A stretch of DNA of 64,000 nt. Origin: Iamia sp035765045 (GTDB lineage Bacteria > Actinomycetota > Acidimicrobiia > Acidimicrobiales > Iamiaceae). The first letter of the stretch is position 1; every line of letters begins with the position of its first letter. A program made the translations under genes and the position numbers. The notes beneath the pieces were generated by a model. That model ran no database searches. It had not been told where the DNA came from and saw only the letters and a program-made list of their open reading frames with translations. The stretch spans positions 5,611 to 69,610 of the forward strand of contig DASTYI010000139.1 of the NCBI GenBank assembly GCA_035765045.1, in the 5' to 3' direction. Shown here piece after piece: positions 16,612 to 24,314 of the stretch.

Positions 16612-17758
16612 CCGCGCCGTGGGCGGCGGTCACGGCGCTGGTGCACGAGACCTCGGCCAGGTGGCCGGGGGCGGCGACCCAGTCGCCGGCTAGCCAGAGG
16701 CCGTCGCCCCGGTGGACCGCCGGGCGGTCGCGCCAGGTGGCGCCGGGGAGGTCGACGGCGCCGGTCGCCTCCCGCACCGCGGCCCGGCGCCGCCACTCGA
16801 CCCGGGGCCGCCAGCCGGGGGCGAGCAGGTCGAGCAGCGCCTCCAGCCGGGCCTCGGCGGCGTCGAGGCCCTCGTCGGGCCGCATCCCGCCGCTCACCTG
16901 GACCAGGTCGGCGCCCTCGGGCGCCAGGCCGGCGAGCACGGCGCTGGGCCGGGTCCCGAAGCCGGCCTCGTCCAGGTCGATCAGCAGGTACGGGTCGCGC
17001 TCGCGGGCCAGGCCCACGTCGAGCAGGGCGACCCGACGGGGCGGTGCCGGGGCCACGTCGTCGCCGAGCAGCCGGCGGGCGGCGCCGGGCTCGACGGCCA
17101 GCACGACCGGGCCGGCGGCCCGCAGGTCGTCGAGGGCGGCGGCGTCGACGGCAGCGTCGAGCTCGACGGCCACGCCGAGGTCCCGGGCCCGGGCCGCGAC
17201 CCGGCCGACGAGCGCCGACCAGCCCCCGTCGACGTAGCGGGCCGAGACCGTGGGGCGGAGGAAGATCCGCCGGACCCGCTCGGCCACGAAGGCGGCGGAG
17301 AGCCGGCCCGGGTCGTGGTCGAAGGTGAGCGGCCCGGCCAGGCCGGCCAGGGCGGCCGCCGTCGCCGGGCCCCACCGCCCGGTCGCCCACGTCCGCAGGT
17401 CGACGTCGACCGGGGCGGCGGCGCCCCGCAGCCGCAGCGCCGGGAGCAGCGCCCGGGGCGGCCGGCGGCGGGCCTCGCCCTGCCACCGGAACCGGACGTG
17501 CGGGCTGCGGGGCATCACCGCCCGGCCCGAGAGGTCGCGCCGCGCCAGCCAGTCCCAGAGGGCGGTGCCGGTGTAGAGGGCGTGGGGCCCGAGGTTGGCC
17601 ACGAAGGGCCCCGGGGTCGAGGTGCCCCGCCCGCCCAGCCGCCGGCGGGCCTCGAGCAGGCGGACGGGGGCGCCGGCCTCGGCCGCCTCGACGGCGGCGA
17701 TCAACCCGGCCAGCCCACCCCCGACCACGGTGACCTCGGTGCGTGGGGTCATGGTCAT
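16568..17758 (-). CDS. FAD-dependent amine-oxidase/phytoene-desaturase-like protein
   Basis: 396 residues. The FAD-binding dinucleotide motif VVGGGLAGLIAAVEAAEAG (about 10-28) and RLLEARRRLGGRG (about 32-44) begin a flavin-containing amine oxidase/NAD(P)-binding fold, and GLWLAGDWVAAPG (about 355-367) is the C-terminal FAD motif. The family includes phytoene desaturases, protoporphyrinogen oxidase and monoamine oxidases; no other carotenoid or heme genes are nearby. It has a strong Shine-Dalgarno, AGGAGG 5 bases before the ATG at 17758, unlike most genes here. It is divergent from an ECF sigma factor across a long inverted repeat, which suggests linked control. Confidence 0.82.
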   Translation of the reverse strand: MTMTPRTEVTVVGGGLAGLIAAVEAAEAGAPVRLLEARRRLGGRGTSTPGPFVANLGPHALYTGTALWDWLARRDLSGRAVMPRSPHVRFRWQGEARRRPPRALLPALRLRGAAAPVDVDLRTWATGRWGPATAAALAGLAGPLTFDHDPGRLSAAFVAERVRRIFLRPTVSARYVDGGWSALVGRVAARARDLGVAVELDAAVDAAALDDLRAAGPVVLAVEPGAARRLLGDDVAPAPPRRVALLDVGLARERDPYLLIDLDEAGFGTRPSAVLAGLAPEGADLVQVSGGMRPDEGLDAAEARLEALLDLLAPGWRPRVEWRRRAAVREATGAVDLPGATWRDRPAVHRGDGLWLAGDWVAAPGHLAEVSCTSAVTAAHGAVRASGRALVAGRRR

Positions 17759-17783
17759 GCGATCCTCCTGGATGTGTCGTCCC

Positions 17784-17828
17784 CCCGAAGAGGCGCGGAA
17801 CCTCCCGGCGGTTCCGCGCCTCTTGGGG
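17784..17828. promoter_or_regulatory. Long inverted repeat between divergent genes
   Basis: AAGAGGCGCGGAACC (17788-17802) and GGTTCCGCGCCTCTT (17810-17824) are perfect 15-base arms with a 7-base loop, extended by CCC/GGG after one mismatch. It lies between the FAD protein and the sigma factor and reaches the sigma start codon. It could be an operator for both, or an mRNA hairpin that limits translation of the sigma factor. Confidence 0.7.
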
Positions 17829-17830
17829 TG

Positions 17831-18325
17831 GTGGACGAGGTCACCGTCCGGCGCGCCCAGCGGGGTGACGCCGCCTCCCTGGAGGCGGTGCTGCGCGACC
17901 TCGCGCCCTACCTGGGCCGGATCTGCGGGGCCATCGCCCTCGACGCCGGCGACGACGCCCTTCAGGAGGCCATGGTGGCGATCACGAGGAACCTGGCCGC
18001 CCTCCGGGAGCCGGCCGCCCTGCGGGGCTGGGCCCGGCGCATCGCCGTGCGGGAGGCGGTGCGCGCCGCCCGCGGCGGGCGCAGCGTCCCCGTCGACCCG
18101 GCGACCCTCGACCCCCGCACCGTCGTCCCCGACGGCACCACCGCCGTCGAGGTGCGGGCCGTCCTCGCCGCCCTCCCGCCCGAGCAGCGGGCCGTGCTGG
18201 TGCTCCGCCACCTCGACGGGCTCGACGAGACCGAGATGGCCGAGGTGCTCGGCGTGGCCCGGGGCACGGTGAAGTCGCGCCTGCACCGGGCCCGCGGCGC
18301 CTTCCGGGCCCGGTGGACGGCATGA
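17831..18325 (+). CDS. ECF-type RNA polymerase sigma factor
   Basis: 164 residues. The region-2-like part (QRGDAASLEAVLRDLAPYLGRICGAIA, about 8-36) is followed by LRGWARRIAVREAVRA. Region 4 has LPPEQRAVLVLRHLDGLDETEMAEVLGVARGTVKSRLHRAR (about 117-157), the DNA-binding helix-turn-helix for the -35 element. The length fits an ECF sigma factor without extra domains. No membrane anti-sigma factor adjoins it. The following SRPBCC gene overlaps by ATGA. GTG 17831 is chosen; a GTG at 17828 is equally possible and overlaps the inverted repeat. Confidence 0.82.
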   Translation: MDEVTVRRAQRGDAASLEAVLRDLAPYLGRICGAIALDAGDDALQEAMVAITRNLAALREPAALRGWARRIAVREAVRAARGGRSVPVDPATLDPRTVVPDGTTAVEVRAVLAALPPEQRAVLVLRHLDGLDETEMAEVLGVARGTVKSRLHRARGAFRARWTA

Positions 18326-18819
18326 GCTGGCCCGTCGCCACCCTCGGCCCGATCGGGCGGGCCCGGGCCCTGGCCGCCGGCCTCCCCGGGGCGGTGCTCC
18401 AGGAGGGCGTGATCGACGCCCCCTTCGCCGAGGTGTGGGGCTTCGTCTCCGACCTGGAGCGCTCGGTGCCGACCTTCGACGCCGTCGTCGCCCGGCTCCG
18501 CGTCGTCGATCGCGACGGCAGCCGTCTGCGGGTCCGCACCCGCGCCTCGTGGCGGATGGCCGGGCTGCCCCTCGACTTCGACGTCGACCTGGAGGACGGC
18601 TGGTGCTGGATGGTCGGCCGGCCCCGGGTCTACGTCGTGGCCATGGCCGCCGAGCCCCACCCCGACGACCCCGGCCGCACCCGCTACGCCCACCTGGAGG
18701 GCCTCACCCTCCGCCCCCGCGCCCTCGCCCGGGCCACCCGCGGGCGGAGCCGGCGCCACGTGGCCTCCGACGTCGCCGGCATCGAGCGGGCGCTGGGGGT
18801 CGACCCTCCACCCTCGTAG
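18322..18819 (+). CDS. SRPBCC family protein
   Basis: 165 residues. VLQEGVIDAPFAEVWGFVSDLERSVPTFD (about 27-55) is the N-terminal strand-helix of the SRPBCC fold, followed by a run of strands ending in TRYAHLEGLTLRPRALARATRGR. It likely binds a hydrophobic ligand. ATG 18322 overlaps the sigma factor TGA (ATGA), so it is made with the sigma factor and could serve as its ligand-sensing partner in place of a classic anti-sigma factor. That is speculation from position only. Confidence 0.7.
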   Translation: MSWPVATLGPIGRARALAAGLPGAVLQEGVIDAPFAEVWGFVSDLERSVPTFDAVVARLRVVDRDGSRLRVRTRASWRMAGLPLDFDVDLEDGWCWMVGRPRVYVVAMAAEPHPDDPGRTRYAHLEGLTLRPRALARATRGRSRRHVASDVAGIERALGVDPPPS

Positions 18820-18822
18820 CCT
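18817..18822 (+). promoter_or_regulatory. Leaderless-type -10 box TAGCCT overlapping a stop codon
   Basis: The TAG stop of the SRPBCC gene is the first half of TAGCCT, which is followed by 6 bases and the GTG at 18829. The stop codon thus doubles as part of a promoter. Confidence 0.55.
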
Positions 18823-18828
18823 GGCCGG

Positions 18829-19785
18829 GTGGAGCCCACGTTCACGCTCGAGCCCGCCGTCCGCCGCATCGTCACCGTGGCCAACCGGCTCGACCGGGGC
18901 GATCGCACCGGCCCCTGGCCCCGGCGCCGCCACGACTCGGCGGCCAACGCCCGCCGGCTGCGCCGGCTGGTCATGCCCGACGGGCCGACGATGGCGTCGG
19001 AGACCGACGAGCAGGTCGACGTGGCCGGCGGCCGCATCTACGTGCGCACCTACCGGCCCCGGCCGGGACGGCTGCCCGTCCACCTCTTCCTCCACGGCGG
19101 CGGGTGGTGCATCGGCACGCTCGACGAGCGCGACCCGCGCTGCCGGCAGATCGCCGCCGGGGCCGACTGCGTCGTCGTCTCGGTCGACTACCGCATGGCC
19201 CCCGAGAACGCCTTCCCCACCGCCCCCGAGGACTGCTACCGGGCCCTGCTCTGGGTCGTCGGCGAGGCCGAGCGGCTCGACGTCGACCCCACCCGCATAT
19301 CGGTGGGCGGCGAGTCGGCCGGCGGCAACCTGGCCGCCGTCCTCGCCCTGATGGCCCGGGACCGGGAGGGTCCGGCGCTGGCCTTCCAGTGGCTCGACGT
19401 CCCCGCCACCGACCTGACGATGACCCAGCCCTCGGTCGACGCCACCCCGCCCGGCTACCTGCTCCACCGCGACGACATGGTCGAGTACCGGGCCGCCTAC
19501 GCCCCCTCGCCCGACGACTGGACCCACCCCTACGCCTCGCCCCTCCACGCCGAGGACCACACCGGGCTCCCGCCGGCGTGGATCACCACCTGCGGCGCCG
19601 ACCCGCTGCGCGACGACGGGCGGGTCTACGCCGAGGCGCTGGAGGCGGCCGGGGTGGCGGTGACCCGCCGGCACCTCGCCGGCCACGTCCACCCGTCGTT
19701 CGCCTTCACCCGCATCGCCTCGGCCGCGGCCCACGAGCGCGACGCCGTCACCGCCCTGCGGCGGGCGCTCCACCCGGCGCCGTGA
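18829..19785 (+). CDS. Alpha/beta hydrolase, HSL-type esterase/lipase
   Basis: 318 residues. The oxyanion motif HGGGW (about 84-88), the nucleophile Ser in GGESAGGN (about 163), an Asp in CGADPLRDDGRVYA (about 257) and His in AGHVHPSFAF (about 285) give a complete hormone-sensitive-lipase-type triad. It hydrolyses carboxylic esters in the cytoplasm; the natural ester is unknown. The residues before 60 form the cap. Its TGA overlaps the GTG of the metallophosphoesterase (GTGA). Confidence 0.9.
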   Translation: MEPTFTLEPAVRRIVTVANRLDRGDRTGPWPRRRHDSAANARRLRRLVMPDGPTMASETDEQVDVAGGRIYVRTYRPRPGRLPVHLFLHGGGWCIGTLDERDPRCRQIAAGADCVVVSVDYRMAPENAFPTAPEDCYRALLWVVGEAERLDVDPTRISVGGESAGGNLAAVLALMARDREGPALAFQWLDVPATDLTMTQPSVDATPPGYLLHRDDMVEYRAAYAPSPDDWTHPYASPLHAEDHTGLPPAWITTCGADPLRDDGRVYAEALEAAGVAVTRRHLAGHVHPSFAFTRIASAAAHERDAVTALRRALHPAP

Positions 19786-20276
19786 GGGCGCTGGTCGTCG
19801 CCGACACGCACCTGACGGCGGCGACGCTCGACCGGATGCCGGCCGAGGTGTGGGCCATGGCCGACGACGCCGACGTCGTGCTCCACGCCGGTGACGTGGT
19901 CGACGCCGCCGTGCTCGACGCCCTCGCCGAGCGGGCGCCCGTCCACGCCGTCCTCGGCAACAACGACGAGGGCCGGCTCACCCTGCCCGAGACCCTCGTC
20001 CTCGACCTCGCCGGCACGCCGGTGGCGATGGTCCACGACTCGGGCCCGACCCGGGGCCGGCACCGGCGGGTGGCCCGCCGCTTCCCCGACGCCGCCGTCG
20101 TCGTCTTCGGCCACAGCCACGCTCCCCTGGTCGAGCGGGAGGGCGACGGCCCGCTGCTGGTCAACCCGGGCTCGCCCACCCACCGCCGGCGCCAGCCCGT
20201 CCACACCGTCGCCTGGCTCGACCCCGCCGGCCCCCGGGCGGAGATCGTCGAGGTCGGTCCGCTCGCTCAGCGGTAG
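19782..20276 (+). CDS. YfcE/MJ0936-type metallophosphoesterase
   Basis: 164 residues. The binuclear metal ligands are visible in order: VVADTHL (Asp, His), LHAGDVVD (Asp), LGNNDEG (Asn), VHDSG and FGHSHAP (His pair). This is the small YfcE branch, which cleaves phosphodiesters or phosphomonoesters of unknown identity. The VLGNNDEG and GPLLVNPGSP motifs are typical of the group. Start GTG 19782, coupled to the esterase. The stop overlaps the convergent VOC gene by 10 bases. Confidence 0.88.
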   Translation: MRALVVADTHLTAATLDRMPAEVWAMADDADVVLHAGDVVDAAVLDALAERAPVHAVLGNNDEGRLTLPETLVLDLAGTPVAMVHDSGPTRGRHRRVARRFPDAAVVVFGHSHAPLVEREGDGPLLVNPGSPTHRRRQPVHTVAWLDPAGPRAEIVEVGPLAQR

Positions 20277-20647
20277 TTGCGCAGCTCGACCAGGTTGCCG
20301 GCGGGGTCGCGGATGTAGATCCCCCGCCCCTGGCCCCGGGCGCCGAACAGGTCGGCGGGCCCGATCTCGACCTCGAACCGGCCGCTGGCGGCCAGCTCGT
20401 CGACGTCCTCGTCGACCACCACGGCCACGTGGTCGACGTTCTGGCCCGTCCGCTCGCCGGGCATCACGTCGATCAGGGTCGTCGGGCTGATCCGCAACGA
20501 GACGAACGGGACCTCGCCCCGATCGAACTCCTCCTGGCGCTCGACCCCGAGCCCGAGCTCGTCGCGGTACCAGGCCACCACGGCGGCGACGTCGGGCACC
20601 GGGAGGACGATGTGGTCGATGGCGGTGACGGTGAGGGGCGTGGTCAT
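20267..20647 (-). CDS. VOC family (glyoxalase/dioxygenase-fold) protein
   Basis: 126 residues, one pair of beta-alpha-beta-beta-beta modules. Metal-ligand candidates are His in AIDHIVLPV (about 11), His in NVDHVAVVV (about 73) and Glu in AGNLVELRNY (about 122), the usual vicinal-oxygen-chelate pattern. IYIRDPAGNLVEL is characteristic. The reaction is unknown (lyase, epimerase, dioxygenase or resistance protein). GAGCCT lies 7 bases before the ATG. Confidence 0.85.
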   Translation of the reverse strand: MTTPLTVTAIDHIVLPVPDVAAVVAWYRDELGLGVERQEEFDRGEVPFVSLRISPTTLIDVMPGERTGQNVDHVAVVVDEDVDELAASGRFEVEIGPADLFGARGQGRGIYIRDPAGNLVELRNYR

Positions 20648-20734
20648 GGCGCCCAGGCTCCCATCCCGAGGGCGATGAAGCGCTCGACGGCGGCGGTGAC
20701 CCCCTCCCGGCCGCCGGTGACCAGCAGGTCGAGC

Positions 20735-20922
20735 GCCCGCGACGATCTCCTACAAAATCCGGCTCCTGTCGGAGATCGTCGCGGGCACGCGACCTCAGCG
20801 CGCCAGAAGTCGGAGCCGGCCGTTTCGGCGCGGTGAGGTCGCGGGCACGCGACCCCACCGCGCCAGAACGGCCGGGCGCGACCTCACCGCGCCAGAACCC
20901 GTTCTTGTCGGAGGAGGTCGCG
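20735..20922. repeat. Cluster of hairpin repeats with CGCGACC/GGTCGCG stems
   Basis: A gene-free stretch packed with inverted repeats. The first is GCCCGCGACGATCTCC (20735-20750) against its exact inverse (20771-20786). The second pairs GCGACCTCA (20789-20797) with TGAGGTCGC (20834-20842). The last pairs CGCGACCTC (20877-20885) with GAGGTCGCG (20914-20922) and has an inner AGAAC/GTTCT stem. A unit reading roughly CGCGACCTCACCGCGCCAGAA occurs three times (ends at 20808, 20868 and 20897). A related cluster is at 49831. The cluster follows the 5' end of the VOC gene and precedes the end of engB. Confidence 0.75.
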
Positions 20923-20946
20923 GGGGCAGGAGGGCGGCGGCGGCGG

Positions 20947-21555
20947 TCAGGGTGGGGCGGGGGCGAGCCACTGCCTGACCAGGCCGCGGAGGCGGTCGAT
21001 GTTGACGTTCTTGGCGGCGCTGACCCAGACGACCTCGTTGGGCTGGAGGTCGAGCCCGCCGGCCAGCTCCTTCTTCCGCTTGTCCCTGACCGAGGCCTTG
21101 ACCTTGTCGTGCTTGGTGGCGATCACGACGTGGGGCCGCTCGTGGTGGCGCAGCCACTCGACCATCTGGACGTCGAGCGGGGTCGGCCCGATCTCCCCGT
21201 CGACCAGCACCAGGATCGCCACCAGCTCCTCCCGGCCGAGCAGGTAGCCCTCGATCATCCGCTGCCAGCCGCCCCGCATCTGCTTGGGCGCCTTGGCGAA
21301 GCCGTAGCCGGGGCAGTCGACGAGCGTGGCGTCGCGGCCGAGGTCGGCCTCGTCGACCAGGAAGGCGTTGAGCAGCCGGGTGCGGCCGGGCGTCTTCGAG
21401 ACGTGGGCCAGGCGGGTCTGGTTGGCCAGGGCGTTGAGCAGCGACGACTTGCCGACGTTCGACCGGCCCACGACCGCCAGCTCGGCCCGGGTCTCGGGCA
21501 GCCGGTCGAGCCGATCGGCCGACGTCACGAACCGGAGCTGGAGCGGTCCCTTCAC
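20947..21555 (-). CDS. engB: Ribosome biogenesis GTPase EngB/YsxC
   Basis: 202 residues, usual length for the family. G1 is GRSNVGKSSLLNAL (about 32-45), G2 TPGRT (about 57-61), G3 DCPGYGFAKAPK (about 80), G4 TKHDK (about 146-150) and G5 SAAKN (about 178-182). EngB helps assemble the large ribosomal subunit. GTG 21555 is chosen as the start of the family homology; AATGAT lies 6 bases upstream. It is divergent from a VOC gene whose own box overlaps this one. Confidence 0.93.
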   Translation of the reverse strand: MKGPLQLRFVTSADRLDRLPETRAELAVVGRSNVGKSSLLNALANQTRLAHVSKTPGRTRLLNAFLVDEADLGRDATLVDCPGYGFAKAPKQMRGGWQRMIEGYLLGREELVAILVLVDGEIGPTPLDVQMVEWLRHHERPHVVIATKHDKVKASVRDKRKKELAGGLDLQPNEVVWVSAAKNVNIDRLRGLVRQWLAPAPP

Positions 21556-21560
21556 CCGGC

Positions 21561-21567
21561 CATCATT
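21561..21567. promoter_or_regulatory. Overlapping divergent -10 boxes
   Basis: On the plus strand CATCAT (21561-21566) is followed by 7 bases and the ATG at 21574. On the minus strand AATGAT (21567-21562) is followed by 6 bases and the GTG at 21555. If both act, polymerases for engB and the VOC gene would compete for the same 7 base pairs. Confidence 0.35.
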
Positions 21568-21573
21568 GCCCCC

Positions 21574-21960
21574 ATGCCCCGGATCGCCACGGTCGCCCTC
21601 CTCGTCCACGACCAGGACGCGGCCATCGCCTTCTACCGCGACGTCGTCGGCTTCGACCTCGTCGAGGACACCGACCTGGGGGGCGGCCGGCGCTGGGTCC
21701 GGGTCCGCCCGCCCGGCAGCACCGGCCCCGACCTGCTCCTGGCCACGCCGTCCGACGACGCCCAGGCCGCCCGGATCGGCGACCAGGCCGGCGGCCGGGT
21801 CTGGCTCTTCCTCGAGACCGACGACTTCGCCCGCGACCACGCCCGCATGACCGCCGCCGGGGTCCGCTTCCGTGAGGAGCCCCGGCACGAGCCCTACGGC
21901 ACCGTCGCCGTCTGGGAGGACCTGTACGGCACCCCCTGGGACCTCATCCAGCCGGCGTGA
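21574..21960 (+). CDS. VOC family protein (glyoxalase-like)
   Basis: 128 residues. The start IATVALLVHDQDAAIAFYRDVVGFDLVED is the classic glyoxalase/bleomycin-resistance N-terminus. VWLFLETDDFARDHARMTAAGVRF and AVWEDLYGTPWDLIQ complete the second module, with Glu in WEDLYG as a metal-ligand candidate. The reaction is unknown. The 3' end overlaps the convergent ligase-like gene by 17 bases. Confidence 0.85.
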   Translation: MPRIATVALLVHDQDAAIAFYRDVVGFDLVEDTDLGGGRRWVRVRPPGSTGPDLLLATPSDDAQAARIGDQAGGRVWLFLETDDFARDHARMTAAGVRFREEPRHEPYGTVAVWEDLYGTPWDLIQPA

Positions 21961-22618
21961 GGGCGACGCGGGCGAAGCGGCCGGCGTCGAGGCGGGGTGG
22001 GCCGACGGCGACGGGGACGGGGTGGGCGAAGGCGGGTCCGTCGGTGACGAAGGTGTGGAGCTCGCCGTTCTCACCGCACGGGTCGACCCCGGCGGGCAGC
22101 TCGGCCAGCAGGGCCCGGTCGTAGCGGCGGCCCACGAAGCGGGCGTCGAGCTGCTCGGTGTCGACGCACGTGACGACCGGCGCCAGGCCGAGGTCGACGA
22201 TCCGCCCGGCGACCTGGTCGACCGGCTCGTCCCACAGCGGGAAGACGGGGTCGAGCCCGCTGCCGGCCATCGCCTCCTCCCGGTAGGCGCGGACGTCGGC
22301 CAGGTGCAGGTCGCCGAAGACCACGGCGGTCACCCCGTCGGCCCGGGCGGCCTCGAGGGCGGCGCCCATCCGCCGGCGGTAGGCGTCGTCGGGGCAGGGC
22401 TGGGGCACCTCGACCACGTGGAGCGGGAGCCCGAGGGCGACGGCCTGGGCCTCGACCAGCGCCCGGGGCACGTCGTGCATCGTGACCGCCGCCGAGGCCT
22501 GGTCGAGGGTCGTCAGCAGCCCGACCACGGCGAGCGTCGGGTCGGCCAGGGCGTCGTGGAGGGCGAGGGCGCTGTCCTTGCCGCTGCTCCACGCCACCCA
22601 GGCCCGCCGGGGTGTCAT
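21944..22618 (-). CDS. Diphthine-ammonia ligase-like ATP pyrophosphatase
   Basis: 224 residues. The PP-loop WSSGKDSALALHD (about 9-21) marks an adenosine-nucleotide alpha-hydrolase that activates a substrate by adenylation. GDLHLADVRAYREEAMAGSGLDPVFPLWDEP (about 120-150) and DPCGENGELHTFV (about 190-202) are specific to the diphthamide synthase/MJ0570 group. Bacteria lack diphthamide, so the bacterial members amidate some other carboxylate. The ATG overlaps the upstream SDR stop as ATGA. Confidence 0.85.
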   Translation of the reverse strand: MTPRRAWVAWSSGKDSALALHDALADPTLAVVGLLTTLDQASAAVTMHDVPRALVEAQAVALGLPLHVVEVPQPCPDDAYRRRMGAALEAARADGVTAVVFGDLHLADVRAYREEAMAGSGLDPVFPLWDEPVDQVAGRIVDLGLAPVVTCVDTEQLDARFVGRRYDRALLAELPAGVDPCGENGELHTFVTDGPAFAHPVPVAVGPPRLDAGRFARVALTPAG

Positions 22619-23499
22619 GGGACGAACGGACCCTTCCCCATCTGGTCGCGCACGGTGACGACCTCGGGGTTGGTGAGGGTCCGGCGCTGCCAGTTGGCCC
22701 CGTCGACCACCAGGGTGTGGCCCGAGACGAAGCGGGCGTAGGGCGAGGCGAGGAACGTCGCCGCCCAGCCCAGCTCGTGGCGCTGGCCGACCCGGAGGGC
22801 GGGCTGGCGGCCGCCCTTGTCGTCGAGGGCGCCGAGGTTGCCCTGGATGTCGGCGGTCATGTCCTCGTGGGGGAAGAGCCCGGGCACCAGCCCGTTGACC
22901 TGGATGCCGTAGGGCCCCCACTCGACCGCCAGCGTCTCGGTCAGGTTCTTGACCCCGGCCTTGGCCGCGGCCGAGTGGGCGAAGCCGGGGCCGCCGGTCC
23001 AGGCGTAGGACGCCCCGACGTTGACGATCGAGGCCGGGGTGCCGGCGGCGATGTGGCGCCGGCCCATCTCCCGCGAGCACAGGTAGGTGCCGGTGAGGGT
23101 GATGTCGACGACCGTGCGCCAGGCGTTGGGCGACATGTCCTCGGCGGGCACCGGGAAGTTGGCCGCGGCGTTGTTGACGAGGACCCGGGGCAGCCCGCGC
23201 CAGGCGACGGCGGCGTCGAAGCCGGCGGCGACGGCCTCGGCGTCGCGGATGTCGAGGGCGACCCCGAGGGCCTCGGCCCCGATCCCCTCCAGCGCCGCCA
23301 CCCCGGCCGCCCGGTGCTCCTCGGAGCGTGAGGCGATGACGACGGCGGCGCCGAGCCGGCCGAACTCCAGGGCGATGGCCTTCCCCAGCCCGGTGCCGGC
23401 CCCGGTGACGAGGACGACCTCGTCGTCGTAGGTGCCGGCCGGGAGGGCGGTGGCGCCGACGGGCGGCGGCACCGGCAGGCCGGGCAGGTCGGTCGTCAT
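22615..23499 (-). CDS. SDR, 2,4-dienoyl-CoA reductase-like
   Basis: 294 residues. The NAD(P) motif is VTGAGTGLGKA (about 32-42), then VNNAAANFP (about 110) and IVNVGASYAW with the catalytic Ser. The usual catalytic Tyr position reads FAHSAAAKAG, where His or Ser stands in for Tyr before the Lys, as in 2,4-dienoyl-CoA reductases and peroxisomal trans-2-enoyl-CoA reductases. Together with the enoyl-CoA hydratase-like gene just upstream this suggests fatty acyl-CoA metabolism. It starts at ATG 23499, 2 bases after that gene ends, and is coupled by ATGA to the next. Confidence 0.85.
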   Translation of the reverse strand: MTTDLPGLPVPPPVGATALPAGTYDDEVVLVTGAGTGLGKAIALEFGRLGAAVVIASRSEEHRAAGVAALEGIGAEALGVALDIRDAEAVAAGFDAAVAWRGLPRVLVNNAAANFPVPAEDMSPNAWRTVVDITLTGTYLCSREMGRRHIAAGTPASIVNVGASYAWTGGPGFAHSAAAKAGVKNLTETLAVEWGPYGIQVNGLVPGLFPHEDMTADIQGNLGALDDKGGRQPALRVGQRHELGWAATFLASPYARFVSGHTLVVDGANWQRRTLTNPEVVTVRDQMGKGPFVP

Positions 23500-23501
23500 C
23501 G

Positions 23502-24281
23502 TCAGCTCCCGGTGTAGCGGGGGGCGCGGTCCTCGGCGGCGGCGGCCCGGCGCTCGGCGGTGTCGTCGCTCCGGTTGATGAAGGTCTGGTAGACGAGCTC
23601 GTCGGCCATCGAGGACCGGATCTGCGGCAGCGACAGGTGGCGGATCACCTCGCGGGCCATCTTCACCGTCACCGCCGGGGCGACGGCGATCTGCTCGGCC
23701 ATCTCCCGCACCGTGTCGTCGAGCACCTCGGGGGCGACGATCCGGCTGACGACGCCGTGGCGCAGCGCCTCCTCCGCGTCCATCACCCGGCCGGTCAGCA
23801 CCATGTCGGTGACGACCCCGTGCCCGCACATCTCGTAGAGGACGCCGACGCCGCCGGTGTCGGGGATGACCCCGTGGGTCACCTCGGGGAGGCGGAACCG
23901 GGTGCCCTCGGCGGCGACCCGGACGTCGCACAGCAGCGCCCGCTGGAACGAGGCGCCGATCACCCAGCCGTGGCAGGCGACGAGCACCGGGGCGTCGAGG
24001 TCCCACAGCTGCTGGATGCCCCGGTGGCCGCGGCGCATCAGCTCGTGGTGCGAGAGGTCGACCTGCTGGCCGCCGATGGCCCGCACGTCGCGCCCCGACG
24101 AGAACGAAGGGCCCTCGCCCCGCCAGATCACGGCCCGGACGTCGGTCCGCTGGCGCAGCTCGCCGAGGATCTCCCACAGGGTGGCGTCCATGGCGTCGTC
24201 GAAGGCGTTGTGGGTGTCGGGGGCGGCGTTGGTGATCGTGGCGACGGCGCCGTCGACCTCGAGCTGCACGCGCGGGTCCAT
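23502..24281 (-). CDS. Enoyl-CoA hydratase/isomerase family protein
   Basis: 259-residue crotonase-fold protein. The oxyanion-hole segments SFSSGRDVRAIGG (about 60-72) and CHGWVIGASFQRALLCDVRVAAEGTRFRLPEVTHGVIPDTGG (about 103-145) are clear. The first catalytic Glu position of true hydratases reads Ser/Phe here, and the second is in PDTGG, so it may be an isomerase or other crotonase rather than a plain hydratase. It has a Shine-Dalgarno GGAGG 6 bases before the ATG. It heads an operon with an SDR and an ATP-pyrophosphatase-like gene. Confidence 0.87.
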   Translation of the reverse strand: MDPRVQLEVDGAVATITNAAPDTHNAFDDAMDATLWEILGELRQRTDVRAVIWRGEGPSFSSGRDVRAIGGQQVDLSHHELMRRGHRGIQQLWDLDAPVLVACHGWVIGASFQRALLCDVRVAAEGTRFRLPEVTHGVIPDTGGVGVLYEMCGHGVVTDMVLTGRVMDAEEALRHGVVSRIVAPEVLDDTVREMAEQIAVAPAVTVKMAREVIRHLSLPQIRSSMADELVYQTFINRSDDTAERRAAAAEDRAPRYTGS

Positions 24282-24314
24282 GGGCGACCTCCGGGGTGGG
24301 TGGGCCCGACGGGG

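Noticed and set aside
20785..20897. Three near-identical 24-base units as a small CRISPR array
   Set aside because: Spacers would be 36 and 5 bases long, the units are parts of palindromes, and no cas gene is in the window.
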